Of a DNA stretch of 64,000 nucleotides, positions 1-7,812 are shown in pieces. The translations under genes and the position numbers were made by a program. Each line of letters starts with the position of its first letter. The stretch's first letter is position 1. The notes under the pieces are model-generated. The model saw nothing but the letters and a program-made list of their open reading frames with translations. It was not told the DNA's origin and did not search any database. Location of the stretch: NCBI RefSeq assembly GCF_000621745.1, contig NZ_JHXK01000009.1, forward strand, positions 62,001-126,000, given 5' to 3'. The stretch comes from Clostridium beijerinckii HUN142 (lineage in GTDB: Bacteria > Bacillota > Clostridia > Clostridiales > Clostridiaceae).

Positions 1-333
1 TCTTGTTTGCGATTGAATCCCCTCTACTCCTGATATAACTATTATTGCTCCATCTAAAATACTTAATGAGCGTTCAACTTCTGAAATAAAATCTACATGA
101 CCTGGTGTATCAACAATATTTACTTTAACATCATTCCAAGTGAAAGATGCGGTCGACGATTTAATAGTAATTCCTCTTTTACGTTCAAGCTCCATAGAAT
201 CTGTCTGTGTATTACCTAAATCAACTCTTCCAACTGATTTTATAGCTCCACTACAATATAATAGATTTTCTGTTATAGTTGTTTTCCCAGCATCTACGTG
301 TGCAACGATTCCTATATTAATTATTTTCTTCAT
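1..333 (-). CDS. tetB(P): TetB(P)/Tet(M)-like ribosomal protection GTPase (5' part, runs off the window)
   Basis: N-terminal 111 residues of a translational GTPase of the tetracycline ribosomal-protection family, which resembles EF-G and removes tetracycline from the ribosome. Visible GTPase motifs are AHVDAGKTT (residues 11-19), RGIT (53-56) and DTPGH (75-79). The ATG at 333 follows a strong AGGAGGTGG site. Its start overlaps the end of the upstream efflux gene by 17 bases, the arrangement I recall for tetA(P)-tetB(P) of Clostridium perfringens. The C-terminal domains lie outside the window, so integrity cannot be judged. An EF-G paralogue is less likely because of the efflux partner. Confidence 0.85.
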   Translation of the reverse strand, partial: MKKIINIGIVAHVDAGKTTITENLLYCSGAIKSVGRVDLGNTQTDSMELERKRGITIKSSTASFTWNDVKVNIVDTPGHVDFISEVERSLSILDGAIIVISGVEGIQSQTR

Positions 334-1576
334 AATCGCCACCTCCTACTCTATCAGCCACCTTTTTATCCATTCTCATAGAAAAAATATAAAGCGCTAA
401 TACTGGTGTTACTAATAACGAAGTACATGCTATACCAGCACTTACTGAAATATTTGTAGCTATAATTCCTATAATTGGTCCGCCTAAAATTTGACCTAAA
501 GAATTTATTTGTCCATTCATAGAAAGGACAGTAGCTCTAGCCTTATCATCTATATGTCCATTAAGCCATGCGTTGAATATAGGCTCATTTGTAGCTCTAA
601 AAGTATTAGTTGCTAAATAAGCTATTAACATTAAGTTAAAATTTTTCGTAACAGCAAATATAAACATAAATAATATATAAAATATATTTATACCTAGCAG
701 AAGATTTCCATTATGCTTCTTATTATCATCAAGCCTCTTTGACATAAAATGCATAACTATAGCGCTTAATACCAGTCCTGCAATTCCAAAAATACCAAAC
801 CAAGTTACTGGATTAAGATTCCAAAGCTTAGGAAGCATAGTATCTTGCAGGAAATGTGCACTAGAAAGTCTATCATACCCTTCACTTGATAATCCATAAA
901 ACAAAGTTACAGAAAGTAAAATCATAATTATAGATTTACTTTTTATAAATTTAAGGCCAGACTTAAAAGTATATCCCATCTTTTTAAATGTATTTAAATC
1001 ATCTGGAGCAGCTGGCTTAAAGTTATTTTCAGGCATATTTATTCCTAAAAATACTGAAAAAATCATAAACAAAACGCCGCTAATTATAATAGGCAGTCTT
1101 ATAGAAAAATTAGCTATTATAGTACTTAGTACTATTCCAATAACTGAAGCTATTTGTCCTATTTGTGCTCCCTTCATATAAATTCGATCCAAATCCATAG
1201 CTTTTTCTTCTTCCGCAATCCATGCTTCAAGAGATCCGCTGATGAAAGTAGCGCCTAATCCCCATACAATCTGTGCTGCTAGTACAAAAATAAAACTTGA
1301 AATAGATCCTTCTAAAATAAAGCCGAGTCCTGTCAAAACTACACCTATAATAATGGATAGTTTACGACTATAAACATCTGCAACTATACCTGTAGGAATT
1401 TCAAATATAAAACATGCCGTTTCTAAAGTAGTTCCAACAAGTATAAGCTGAAGTGGATTTAAATGAACATTTTCAATGTGATATACTATCATAACTGTTG
1501 CTGTTAACGAAAAACACATTGCAGTAATAGCTGAAAATAATAAATAAATTTTATATGCTGAAAGTTTGTTAACCAT
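317..1576 (-). CDS. tetA(P): TetA(P)-like tetracycline efflux MFS transporter
   Basis: A 419-residue major facilitator with about 12 hydrophobic segments and a motif-A-like loop after TM2 (DVYSRKLS). The length is close to the roughly 420 residues of TetA(P), a clostridial tetracycline exporter not closely related to TetA(B). It is followed by a Tet(M)-type gene with a 17-base overlap, so the two are probably cotranscribed and translationally coupled. The ATG is preceded by AGGATGGTG. A small upstream ORF ends 8 bases inside this gene, and an attenuator-like hairpin lies upstream, suggesting leader-based control. A generic MFS exporter remains possible; substrate assignment rests mainly on context. 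Confidence 0.8.
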   Translation of the reverse strand: MVNKLSAYKIYLLFSAITAMCFSLTATVMIVYHIENVHLNPLQLILVGTTLETACFIFEIPTGIVADVYSRKLSIIIGVVLTGLGFILEGSISSFIFVLAAQIVWGLGATFISGSLEAWIAEEEKAMDLDRIYMKGAQIGQIASVIGIVLSTIIANFSIRLPIIISGVLFMIFSVFLGINMPENNFKPAAPDDLNTFKKMGYTFKSGLKFIKSKSIIMILLSVTLFYGLSSEGYDRLSSAHFLQDTMLPKLWNLNPVTWFGIFGIAGLVLSAIVMHFMSKRLDDNKKHNGNLLLGINIFYILFMFIFAVTKNFNLMLIAYLATNTFRATNEPIFNAWLNGHIDDKARATVLSMNGQINSLGQILGGPIIGIIATNISVSAGIACTSLLVTPVLALYIFSMRMDKKVADRVGGGDYEENN

Positions 1577-1655
1577 TAATAATCACCATCCTAGTATTTC
1601 TTAAAAAATTTGTCTTCCTTTTGCAATCTTCAATTTTAAATATATAAATTTTCAT
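1569..1655 (-). CDS. 28-residue leader ORF overlapping the tetA start
   Basis: An ATG at 1655 behind a good AAGGAG site opens a 28-codon ORF whose TAA overlaps the tetA start by 8 bases (ATGG TTAA region). In the same frame the ORF extends back without a stop to an ATG at 1745, giving 58 residues; that longer form lacks a clear ribosome-binding site but reads straight through the hairpin at 1681-1718. This suggests a leader peptide whose translation governs the hairpin and couples to tetA. The peptide resembles nothing I know. Confidence 0.5.
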   Translation of the reverse strand: MKIYIFKIEDCKRKTNFLRNTRMVIING

Positions 1656-1680
1656 AATATTCTCCTTAAAAATAAATAAA

Positions 1681-1718
1681 AAGGCCGCAAATGAACATAA
1701 CAATTCATTTACAGCCTT
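1681..1718 (-). terminator. Attenuator-like intrinsic terminator in the tet leader
   Basis: The minus-strand RNA forms AAGGC(T/C)G..AAATGAA / TTCATTT..GGCCTT followed by a T-rich run. It sits about 100 bases before tetA, so it would stop transcripts before the gene, like the attenuators of tet(M)-type leaders. Confidence 0.7.
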
Positions 1719-1784
1719 ATAATCATACAACCTAAATACAAACATGAAATATACAACTTTAATTTATCTGATGTCTAGCCACTG

Positions 1785-2040
1785 TAACACTCCACGCACT
1801 TGTGAAAGCGACTATGCCAAATTAAAAGCTCACAGAGAAAGTTCGAGAAACCAAATGTTAAATTTGGACTCTCACTTTTTGGAATATCTGCTTTTCTTTA
1901 AGCGTGGGATAACATTGGCACGACCCTAGACTAGGTACCCCTTGAGGGTACATTGTGACCCTTGAGGTTATAAGTTCAACTAAGATTCAGATGGGGATCA
2001 ACCCCCACCTGAATCAAGTTTCACTTGATATAACTTATGA
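1785..2040 (-). ncRNA. Highly structured untranslated RNA, probably tet operon leader
   Basis: A GC-richer stretch dense in complementary segments: 1791-1797 with 1902-1908; 1801-1805 with 1830-1834; 1851-1856 with 1862-1867; 1935-1940 with 1946-1951; 1970-1976 with 2032-2038; 1984-1996 with 2003-2015; 2015-2019 with 2023-2027. The segment 1815-1820, in a hairpin loop, matches 1915-1920 and would form a pseudoknot. Strand is uncertain. A GU pair in the 1984-2015 stem and the downstream minus-strand terminator favour a tet leader. A wobble at 1791/1908 would fit a plus-strand RNA. A free-standing RNA such as a raiA-type motif was considered but cannot be confirmed here. Confidence 0.4.
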
Positions 2041-2088
2041 CTAAATTATACAAATTAAAATCTTATAACATATCTATAAATGTAGCAA

Positions 2089-2132
2089 AAATAGGCATAA
2101 AAATACCGTGTCTAGAACACGGCTTCCTATTT
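2089..2132 (-). terminator. Nested hairpin upstream of the tet leader
   Basis: AAATAGG/CCTATTT encloses a GC-rich CCGTGT/ACACGG stem. On the minus strand the inner stem is followed by TATTTTTATG, so it could terminate or attenuate transcripts started around 2140-2260, where TATAAT-like boxes occur. Confidence 0.4.
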
Positions 2133-2470
2133 TACGGATAAAGACGTAACATGCTCATTATAATACCGATCATTTTTAGAGTACACAAATAAACATGGCA
2201 ATATCAAAATTTTCATTAATTGATTATACCACAAGTAAAACTTGAGTTATTCAAGCTTTTTTTCATATACTTTTTAAAATAATCCTTATTCAGTTAGTTT
2301 AGTTTAAAACTACCTCTTTGCGCATATTTACATCACCTTTACATTTATATTTTTTTCATGTTTATATTTTAGTATAGTTACATCATATATGAATTTTGAT
2401 TTTTTTTCAATGCTTTTATTTTTTAGGCTATATTAAATAATAGTGTTGATAATGAAGCATATTATGAATA
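2133..2470. other. Gene-free AT-rich stretch
   Basis: No ORF of note. The minus strand carries -10-like boxes, for example GGTATAATC near 2222-2230 and TATTATAATG near 2157-2166, that could drive the tet leader. Nothing else is recognised. Confidence 0.4.
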
Positions 2471-2490
2471 GAACTCATTCGGTGAGTTCT
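2471..2490 (-). terminator. Hairpin terminator after the acetyltransferase remnant
   Basis: GAACTCA/TGAGTTC with loop TTCGG lies 10 bases beyond the pseudogene stop codon. The U tract is weak. Confidence 0.5.
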
Positions 2491-2499
2491 ATTCATTTT

Positions 2500-2811
2500 C
2501 TATAACTTCAAAATATACTCTTTACCCTCGTATAAGTTTTCTCCACCATTACATTCATATGGTATGTTCCTAATATATAAAAATCCCAACTTGTCCAATA
2601 TTTTACCAGAAGCAGGATTTTCTTCTGCATGTCTCCCCATTATTTCTTTTATCCCTAAATCTTCTTTATCAAATTTTATAACTTCCTACATTGCTTCTGT
2701 TGTGTAGTCAAAGCCCCATGCTTTTTTACCCAAATTATATGCTATCTCAAATTTCTCATACTCTTCTTCAACATAAATTAGTCCAGTTCCAAGCAAATGA
2801 CCTGTTTCCAT
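2500..2811 (-). pseudogene. GNAT (RimJ/RimL-type) N-acetyltransferase remnant
   Basis: Minus-strand translation from an ATG at 2811 gives a recognisable C-terminal half of a GNAT acetyltransferase (GTGLIYVEEEYEKFEIAYNL, a WGFDYTTEAM segment, then ENPASGKILDKLGF). An in-frame TAG at 2686-2688 interrupts it, and the N-terminal part upstream of 2811 is missing, with stops in frame. The reading frame is otherwise well conserved, so decay is recent. Not expected to be functional. Confidence 0.75.
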
Positions 2812-2952
2812 TAATCATTATTAATTTCATGAAGTTACCCATTTTCAGTAAGTTCTCAAATATATTACACTGGTAATATACCACATATTTATCCATTAAC
2901 TAACAAAACACTTTCTTTACAACAATAGAAATAAGTGCTAATATTAATGTAT

Positions 2953-2967
2953 CGATAATAATTATCA
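2953..2967. promoter_or_regulatory. Fur box upstream of the 2-oxoacid oxidoreductase operon
   Basis: CGATAATAATTATCA matches the Bacillus-type 7-1-7 Fur consensus TGATAATNATTATCA at 14 of 15 positions. It lies about 85 bases before the start codon, in the likely promoter, implying iron-responsive control. Confidence 0.6.
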
Positions 2968-3049
2968 ATTAATAACAATTATAAATTTAAGGATATAAAT
3001 AATAACAGTATTTTAGATAAATTAATAAATAAATAAGGAGGTTTTTATT

Positions 3050-4717
3050 ATGAATTATAATATTCTTATTGGAGGCGCTGCAGGTCAAGGCGTTGATACC
3101 ACTGCTTCCATACTTGAAAAATTGTTAAAAAAGTCAGGATATAGTGTTTTTACTGTAAAAGATTTGATGTCTAGAGTAAGAGGCGGTCATAATTTTTCAC
3201 TTATACGTTTCGGAAATGAAGAAGTGCTTTCCCATACTTATGAAGTTGATGGAATTATTGCATTAAACGAAGATACTGCTGAACTTCATAAAGATAAGCT
3301 AAAGGAAAATGGTTTTATATTGGGTGACTCTAATTTTGATATTGATGATGATAGAGCTATAAAAGTTCCTATGAAGAAAATAGCTAAAGAACTTGGAAAT
3401 CCTAAGGTTACTGGTACCATTGCTGTTGGTGCAGCTATAAAGCTTTTTGGAATTGAAAATACAAATATAGAAGAAGCTCTAAAATCATCAGTAAAAGAAA
3501 GATTTTTAGAGGTTAATATAAAAGCTGCTATGAGAGGTTACGATAGTGTAGAATCTAAATTTAGCTCTCAACCTGGGAGCTTCTCAGATTATTTGATATT
3601 AAACGGTAATACTTCTTTAGCTTTAGGAGCTATAGCTACAGGATTAAAATTCTATTCTGCTTATCCTATGTCTCCTTCTACATCAATTCTAGAATATCTC
3701 GCATCGATTTCACAAAAAGCAGATGTGCTAGTTGAGCAAGCAGAGGATGAAATCGCAGCAATAAATATGGCTATAGGAGCTTCTTTTGCAGGAGCAAGAG
3801 CTATGACCGGAACTTCTGGAGGGGGATTTTGCTTAAAGGTTGAGGCCCTTGGACTATCTGGTATGGCCGAAATACCTTTAGTAGTCGTTGATGTTCAAAG
3901 ACCAGGCCCTACTACTGGACTTCCAACTAGAACAGAACAAAGCGATCTTAAGTTTGTCATTTCTGCATCACAAGGTGAATTTCCAAGAATGGTTATAGCC
4001 ATACGTACGATTGAAGATGCATTTTATCAGACTATTAGGGCTTTCAACATGGCAGAGAAATACCAAATTCCAGTAATAATCTTAAGTGACCAATACTTAG
4101 GTGATGGTATAGCTTCTGTTAAGCCTTTCGATTTAAATAGAGTTAAAGTTTATAAACCTGCTGAAGTAAATATAAAAGATGGAGAATATTTAAGATATAA
4201 AATAACTGAAGATGGTGTATCTCCAAGACTTATTCCAGGAAAAACAAAAAACTTTGTAACAGCAGATAGTGATGAACATGATGAAATGGGTAAGATTACT
4301 GAATCTGCAGAAGTAAGAAATGAGATGATGGATAAGCGTATGAGAAAACTTAGTAATTTAAAACTTGATTTAGAAGAACCAGAATTTTTTGGTGATGAAA
4401 ATTGTGATAATTTGCTTCTAGGCTGGGGATCTACCTATGGTGTTATAAAGGAAGCAGTAAAATTGTTAAATGGAAGAAATGTTGGCAGTTTTGGAGCCCT
4501 TTTATTTGGAGATGTGTATCCATTACCTCAAAAAAAACTTAATGAAAAGGCTAAAGTGGCTAAAAAAATTATTGATATAGAACAAAATGCTACTAGTCAA
4601 TTAGCTGATCTTATAAGAGAACAAACAGGAATAAACTGCGATTATAAAATTTCGAAATATGATGGTAGACAAATATCTGCAAATGAAATTGTAGATAGAA
4701 TTATAAAGGAGGTTTAA
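3050..4717 (+). CDS. 2-oxoacid:ferredoxin oxidoreductase, fused gamma-alpha subunit
   Basis: 555 residues. Residues 1 to about 180 form the gamma domain (GAAGQGVDT near the start) and about 190-555 the alpha subunit, with YPMSPST and GTSGGGF signatures typical of KorA-type proteins. With the next gene it should convert a 2-oxoacid plus CoA to acyl-CoA, CO2 and reduced ferredoxin in the cytoplasm. A strong AAGGAGG site precedes the ATG. The beta gene starts after a 3-base gap. No delta (ferredoxin) subunit gene is present. Substrate (2-oxoglutarate, pyruvate or branched-chain) cannot be told from sequence. A Fur box lies upstream. Confidence 0.9.
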   Translation: MNYNILIGGAAGQGVDTTASILEKLLKKSGYSVFTVKDLMSRVRGGHNFSLIRFGNEEVLSHTYEVDGIIALNEDTAELHKDKLKENGFILGDSNFDIDDDRAIKVPMKKIAKELGNPKVTGTIAVGAAIKLFGIENTNIEEALKSSVKERFLEVNIKAAMRGYDSVESKFSSQPGSFSDYLILNGNTSLALGAIATGLKFYSAYPMSPSTSILEYLASISQKADVLVEQAEDEIAAINMAIGASFAGARAMTGTSGGGFCLKVEALGLSGMAEIPLVVVDVQRPGPTTGLPTRTEQSDLKFVISASQGEFPRMVIAIRTIEDAFYQTIRAFNMAEKYQIPVIILSDQYLGDGIASVKPFDLNRVKVYKPAEVNIKDGEYLRYKITEDGVSPRLIPGKTKNFVTADSDEHDEMGKITESAEVRNEMMDKRMRKLSNLKLDLEEPEFFGDENCDNLLLGWGSTYGVIKEAVKLLNGRNVGSFGALLFGDVYPLPQKKLNEKAKVAKKIIDIEQNATSQLADLIREQTGINCDYKISKYDGRQISANEIVDRIIKEV

Positions 4718-4720
4718 GAT

Positions 4721-5569
4721 ATGAGTGAACAATTTCGTACTTACGAAACAGCTTGGTGCCCAGGCTGTGGTAATTTTAATATATTAGAAAGTTTAAAAAG
4801 AGCGTTAACTGAATTAGGAAAGGACCCTTATGAAGTTTTAATGGTTGCAGGAATTGGCCAAGCCGCTAAGTTGCCTCAATATATAAGTGCTAATAGTTTC
4901 TGTGGTTTACACGGTAGAGCAATACCTGCTGCAGTTGCTGCTAAAATGGCAAATGATAATCTAACAGTTATAGTAGATTCTGGCGATGGTGATACCTATG
5001 GAGAAGGTGGAAATCATTTTATCCATAATATAAGAAGGAACACTAATATAACTCATTTTGTTCATGATAACCAAATATATGGTCTTACAAAAGGTCAAGC
5101 CTCTCCTACTTCTGGAATAGGTCTAGTAACTGGGGCTCAAACTACTGGAAATATCAATGCCCCATTAAATCCTGTAGCTTTAGCTATAACACTTGGAGCA
5201 GGCTTTGTTGCCAGAGCCTTTAGTGGAGATATGGATCAGCTTGTTTCAATTATGAAGGAAGCAATTTCTTATAAAGGATATGCTATGGTGGATATTTTTC
5301 AACCTTGCGTAACTTTTAATCATATTAACACTTTCTCCTTCTATAAAAATAGAGTTTATTCTTTAGATGAAAATTACGACCCTAGCAATAAACTTGCTGC
5401 ACTAGAAAAAGCAATGGAGTTTGGAGATAAGATTCCAACTGGAATTCTATATAGAGAAGATAAGGAAAGCTTTAGTGAAAGAAATGTTGTTTTAAATAAA
5501 GGTACAGCTCTTATTGACAGACCTTTCAATCCTTCTATTATAGAAGAACTTACTTCTCAGCTTGTATAA
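4721..5569 (+). CDS. 2-oxoacid:ferredoxin oxidoreductase, beta subunit (TPP-binding)
   Basis: 282 residues, the catalytic partner of the preceding gene. The N-terminal CPGCGN supplies cysteines for the [4Fe-4S] cluster, and DSGDGDTYGEGGNHF contains the GDGD thiamine diphosphate/Mg site. GGAGG spans the end of the alpha gene, so the two are translated together. Length and motifs fit KorB/PorB-like beta subunits. A palindromic terminator follows at 5622. Confidence 0.92.
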   Translation: MSEQFRTYETAWCPGCGNFNILESLKRALTELGKDPYEVLMVAGIGQAAKLPQYISANSFCGLHGRAIPAAVAAKMANDNLTVIVDSGDGDTYGEGGNHFIHNIRRNTNITHFVHDNQIYGLTKGQASPTSGIGLVTGAQTTGNINAPLNPVALAITLGAGFVARAFSGDMDQLVSIMKEAISYKGYAMVDIFQPCVTFNHINTFSFYKNRVYSLDENYDPSNKLAALEKAMEFGDKIPTGILYREDKESFSERNVVLNKGTALIDRPFNPSIIEELTSQLV

Positions 5570-5621
5570 TTTAATTTATAGTTATGAGCATTAAAGATTA
5601 TTTCAGCAAACAAACTTGATA

Positions 5622-5655
5622 TAAAAGAGCAATAACAAATTTGTTATTGCTCTTT
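5622..5655. terminator. Bidirectional terminator between convergent genes
   Basis: Perfect dyad AAAGAGCAATAACAA / TTGTTATTGCTCTTT with A and T runs on both sides. It serves the oxidoreductase operon and possibly the convergent nitroreductase. Confidence 0.9.
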
Positions 5656-5729
5656 TATCCTTTTTGAATAATTATAAAATATAACCAAAGGAATAAAACT
5701 AATTTCACTTATTTGACCTATTTAATAAT

Positions 5730-6536
5730 TTAATTTTCAAAAAAAGAAGCTGATAGCGGTTGTCTTTCTGTAAATCTTTTAAAGCTATGTTTAGGATATC
5801 CTATCATTACAACTCCTGTTATCTTCTTTTTCTCTGGAATATTAAAAATCTTGTACATTGGCGAATTATCACTACGAGCACAAATTTCAAATACTCCTGC
5901 CCAACATGATCCAAGCCCAAGAGATGGCGCATATAATTCAAGATATGACAATGAGAAAATTGAATTTTCTCTACCATTACGAAAATCTTCATCAGCCAAA
6001 GTTAAAATTATACTAGGTGAATCTCTTAAAATAGTGTCAACTTTATTATTCTTGTAGCCGCTAATCATTCCTGCTAATACCTTACTCAAAGTTTCATTAT
6101 TTTCAAACCAGTTAATGCATTCATCAACTGCTAATTGAATTGTTTTTTTATCATCTACTATTAGATATGATATACCTTGTGAATTACTTGCAGTTGGGGC
6201 TAAATGTGCAACATCAACAAGTTGCAATAACTTTTCTCTTTCAACTGGTATATTCTTATATGAACGAATAGATCTTCGTGATCTAATAAAATTCTTTGCT
6301 TCTTCTGGATTTAGCTTTTTGATTTCTCCTACCTCGCTTTGCATAGATAATGGGGATTTCTTATTATCTATAGCTTCTTTTGGACATACAGCCACACAAT
6401 GACCACATTCTATACATGCATTAGGATTGACTTCTTTTGGACCATTAGCTTCTAGTTTTAATACTCCTGTTGGACATTCCACCACGCACATTCCACATTT
6501 TATACATTTTTCTTCATTTAAAGTTATTAAACTCAT
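5730..6536 (-). CDS. Ferredoxin-nitroreductase fusion protein
   Basis: 268 residues. The N-terminus carries two [4Fe-4S] motifs, C11-x2-C14-x2-C17-x3-C21 and C41-x2-C44-x2-C47-x3-C51. It is followed by an FMN-dependent nitroreductase domain from about residue 80 (RSRRSIRSYK). Such clostridial fusions are thought to pass ferredoxin-like electrons to FMN for reduction of nitro compounds or other substrates. An AAGGAG-type site precedes the ATG. It stands alone between a terminator and a decayed region, so its physiological substrate is unknown. Confidence 0.9.
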   Translation of the reverse strand: MSLITLNEEKCIKCGMCVVECPTGVLKLEANGPKEVNPNACIECGHCVAVCPKEAIDNKKSPLSMQSEVGEIKKLNPEEAKNFIRSRRSIRSYKNIPVEREKLLQLVDVAHLAPTASNSQGISYLIVDDKKTIQLAVDECINWFENNETLSKVLAGMISGYKNNKVDTILRDSPSIILTLADEDFRNGRENSIFSLSYLELYAPSLGLGSCWAGVFEICARSDNSPMYKIFNIPEKKKITGVVMIGYPKHSFKRFTERQPLSASFFEN

Positions 6537-6737
6537 TTTTATTCACTCCTTATTAATTTTTGCAATCGCATAATGATACGAATACACTTAATTTTTATTT
6601 AATTTATAATACATGTTAAAAAATTTTTCCCAAAACTTGCTTCTTCCCATTAATTTTTCCTTTTAAATCATGTCCAGTAATTTCCCATAAATGTATCACG
6701 TCTTATTATCACCTCCTTTAGCCATGCTTAGTATCTT

Positions 6738-6835
6738 TTTGAGAACAATCATTCTAATTGATCTAAAAAAAATTATGTATTAAATAAATCAGAAAATCTA
6801 CTATATCATGGGCTTTTCTTTGTTATCTAAATTTC
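6738..6835 (-). pseudogene. Duplicated 3' end of a TetR-family gene
   Basis: This stretch resembles the end of the intact TetR gene at 6940 plus its downstream sequence: both have a GAAC..CATTC element, then a reverse-strand coding tail (HDIVDFLIYL here, HRIADFFMNL in the intact gene). It appears to be the relic of a second TetR gene or of a tandem duplication. The body of the gene is absent. Confidence 0.5.
6743..6754. promoter_or_regulatory. TetR-type operator-like element, copy 1
   Basis: GAACAATCATTC, an imperfect dyad shared with 6911-6922 and 7558-7569. Confidence 0.3.
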
Positions 6836-6910
6836 TTGTATTATTGATTTGACTGGTTCTTATACTTTTCTACTATGTAAAAGGGCTCAGCGGAACATAA
6901 ACAGTTTTGA

Positions 6911-6922
6911 GAACGCTCATTC
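6911..6922. promoter_or_regulatory. TetR-type operator-like element, copy 2
   Basis: GAACGCTCATTC just downstream of the TetR gene; an imperfect dyad in the style of TetR/AcrR operators. Confidence 0.3.
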
Positions 6923-6939
6923 TAATTAATGTAAAGAAA

Positions 6940-7518
6940 TTATTTATTTAATAAATTCATAAAAAAATCTGCTATACGATGTAATTTTTCTTTGCTCGCT
7001 GACATTCTTAACTGCACACGAATTCCAAGCAATGTATTTTGAAGTATTTCTGATAAAACTTCTGGATCATAATCACAAGAAAATTCACCTGTTTGTTGTC
7101 CTTTTCGAACAAGATCAACAAGTAGTTGTTCTGTTTGCATAAATATATTTTCTATTTTTTCTTCTATCTCTTTATCCCTAAGAGCCATCTCCGTTGCTGA
7201 ATTTACAATTAAGCAACCCCATTGTTTATCTTCATATCCTTCAATCGTAAAATCAAAGATAAATTTTATAGCTTGTTTTACTGTTTCAGCATGTAAAATT
7301 CCAGACTGCATTTTGTTTTTTATTAATTCTGCATAAAAATCTACGGTTTTTAAAAATAATGTGTGCTTATCACCGAAGGTGTCATATAAACTTCTACGAT
7401 GGATCCCCATATGCTCTACTAAATCGTTCAAAGATGTCTTTTCGTAGCCCTGTTTCCAAAATAATTCCATTGCTTTCTGAAGAACTACATTTTCATCAAA
7501 TTCTCTGCTTCGTCCCAT
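6940..7518 (-). CDS. TetR/AcrR-family transcriptional regulator
   Basis: About 192 residues. The N-terminal HTH (ALELFWKQGYEKTSLNDLVE, then MGIHRRSLYDTFGDKHTLF) is typical of TetR regulators, and the C-terminal ligand domain resembles YcdC/AcrR-type proteins. A TTG lies one codon upstream, but the ATG at 7518 has ideal spacing from GGAGGG. It is monocistronic. A GAACGAACGATC element lies 40 bases upstream, likely for autoregulation. No adjacent intact target gene is present; the nitroreductase some 400 bases away on the same strand is a candidate. Confidence 0.88.
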   Translation of the reverse strand: MGRSREFDENVVLQKAMELFWKQGYEKTSLNDLVEHMGIHRRSLYDTFGDKHTLFLKTVDFYAELIKNKMQSGILHAETVKQAIKFIFDFTIEGYEDKQWGCLIVNSATEMALRDKEIEEKIENIFMQTEQLLVDLVRKGQQTGEFSCDYDPEVLSEILQNTLLGIRVQLRMSASKEKLHRIADFFMNLLNK

Positions 7519-7557
7519 CAAGTTCCCTCCTTTATAGAATTAATATTAACATTTTGA

Positions 7558-7569
7558 GAACGAACGATC
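7558..7569. promoter_or_regulatory. TetR-type operator-like element at the tetR promoter
   Basis: GAACGAACGATC, preceded by TTTTGA as in the other copies, lies where an autoregulatory operator would be expected. Confidence 0.4.
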
Positions 7570-7756
7570 AAGAATTATTTACATACTTATCATGCCTATA
7601 TTTTCCCACATTACATGATGGAGGCAAAGCGCACCTGACCTCCAATCAGCAATCTAATTATTGTAAATTCATTACCCACTTATGATGCGTTTCACCATAT
7701 CAATAGCAAATGATACCACTTTTTCTTAATGTATTAAATTACTTATAACTGTAAAA

Positions 7757-7795
7757 ATCCAAAGGAAACATTTATATTAAGTGTTTCCTTTGGAT
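7757..7795 (-). terminator. Terminator of the sigma/anti-sigma operon
   Basis: A 14-bp perfect stem ATCCAAAGGAAACA / TGTTTCCTTTGGAT. Downstream on the minus strand is a T-run. Confidence 0.9.
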
Positions 7796-7812
7796 ATATT
7801 TTTGAATATAGC

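Noticed and set aside
1744-1929. A 61-codon plus-strand ORF inside the tet leader
   Set aside because: No ribosome-binding site, odd composition, and it overlaps the stem-rich structured region; best explained as chance.
1785-2040. tmRNA, RNase P RNA, SRP RNA or 6S RNA
   Set aside because: None of the conserved motifs I know for these RNAs were seen.
2691-2876. A plus-strand 61-codon ORF
   Set aside because: It is the antisense of the acetyltransferase remnant, which has clear family similarity on the minus strand.
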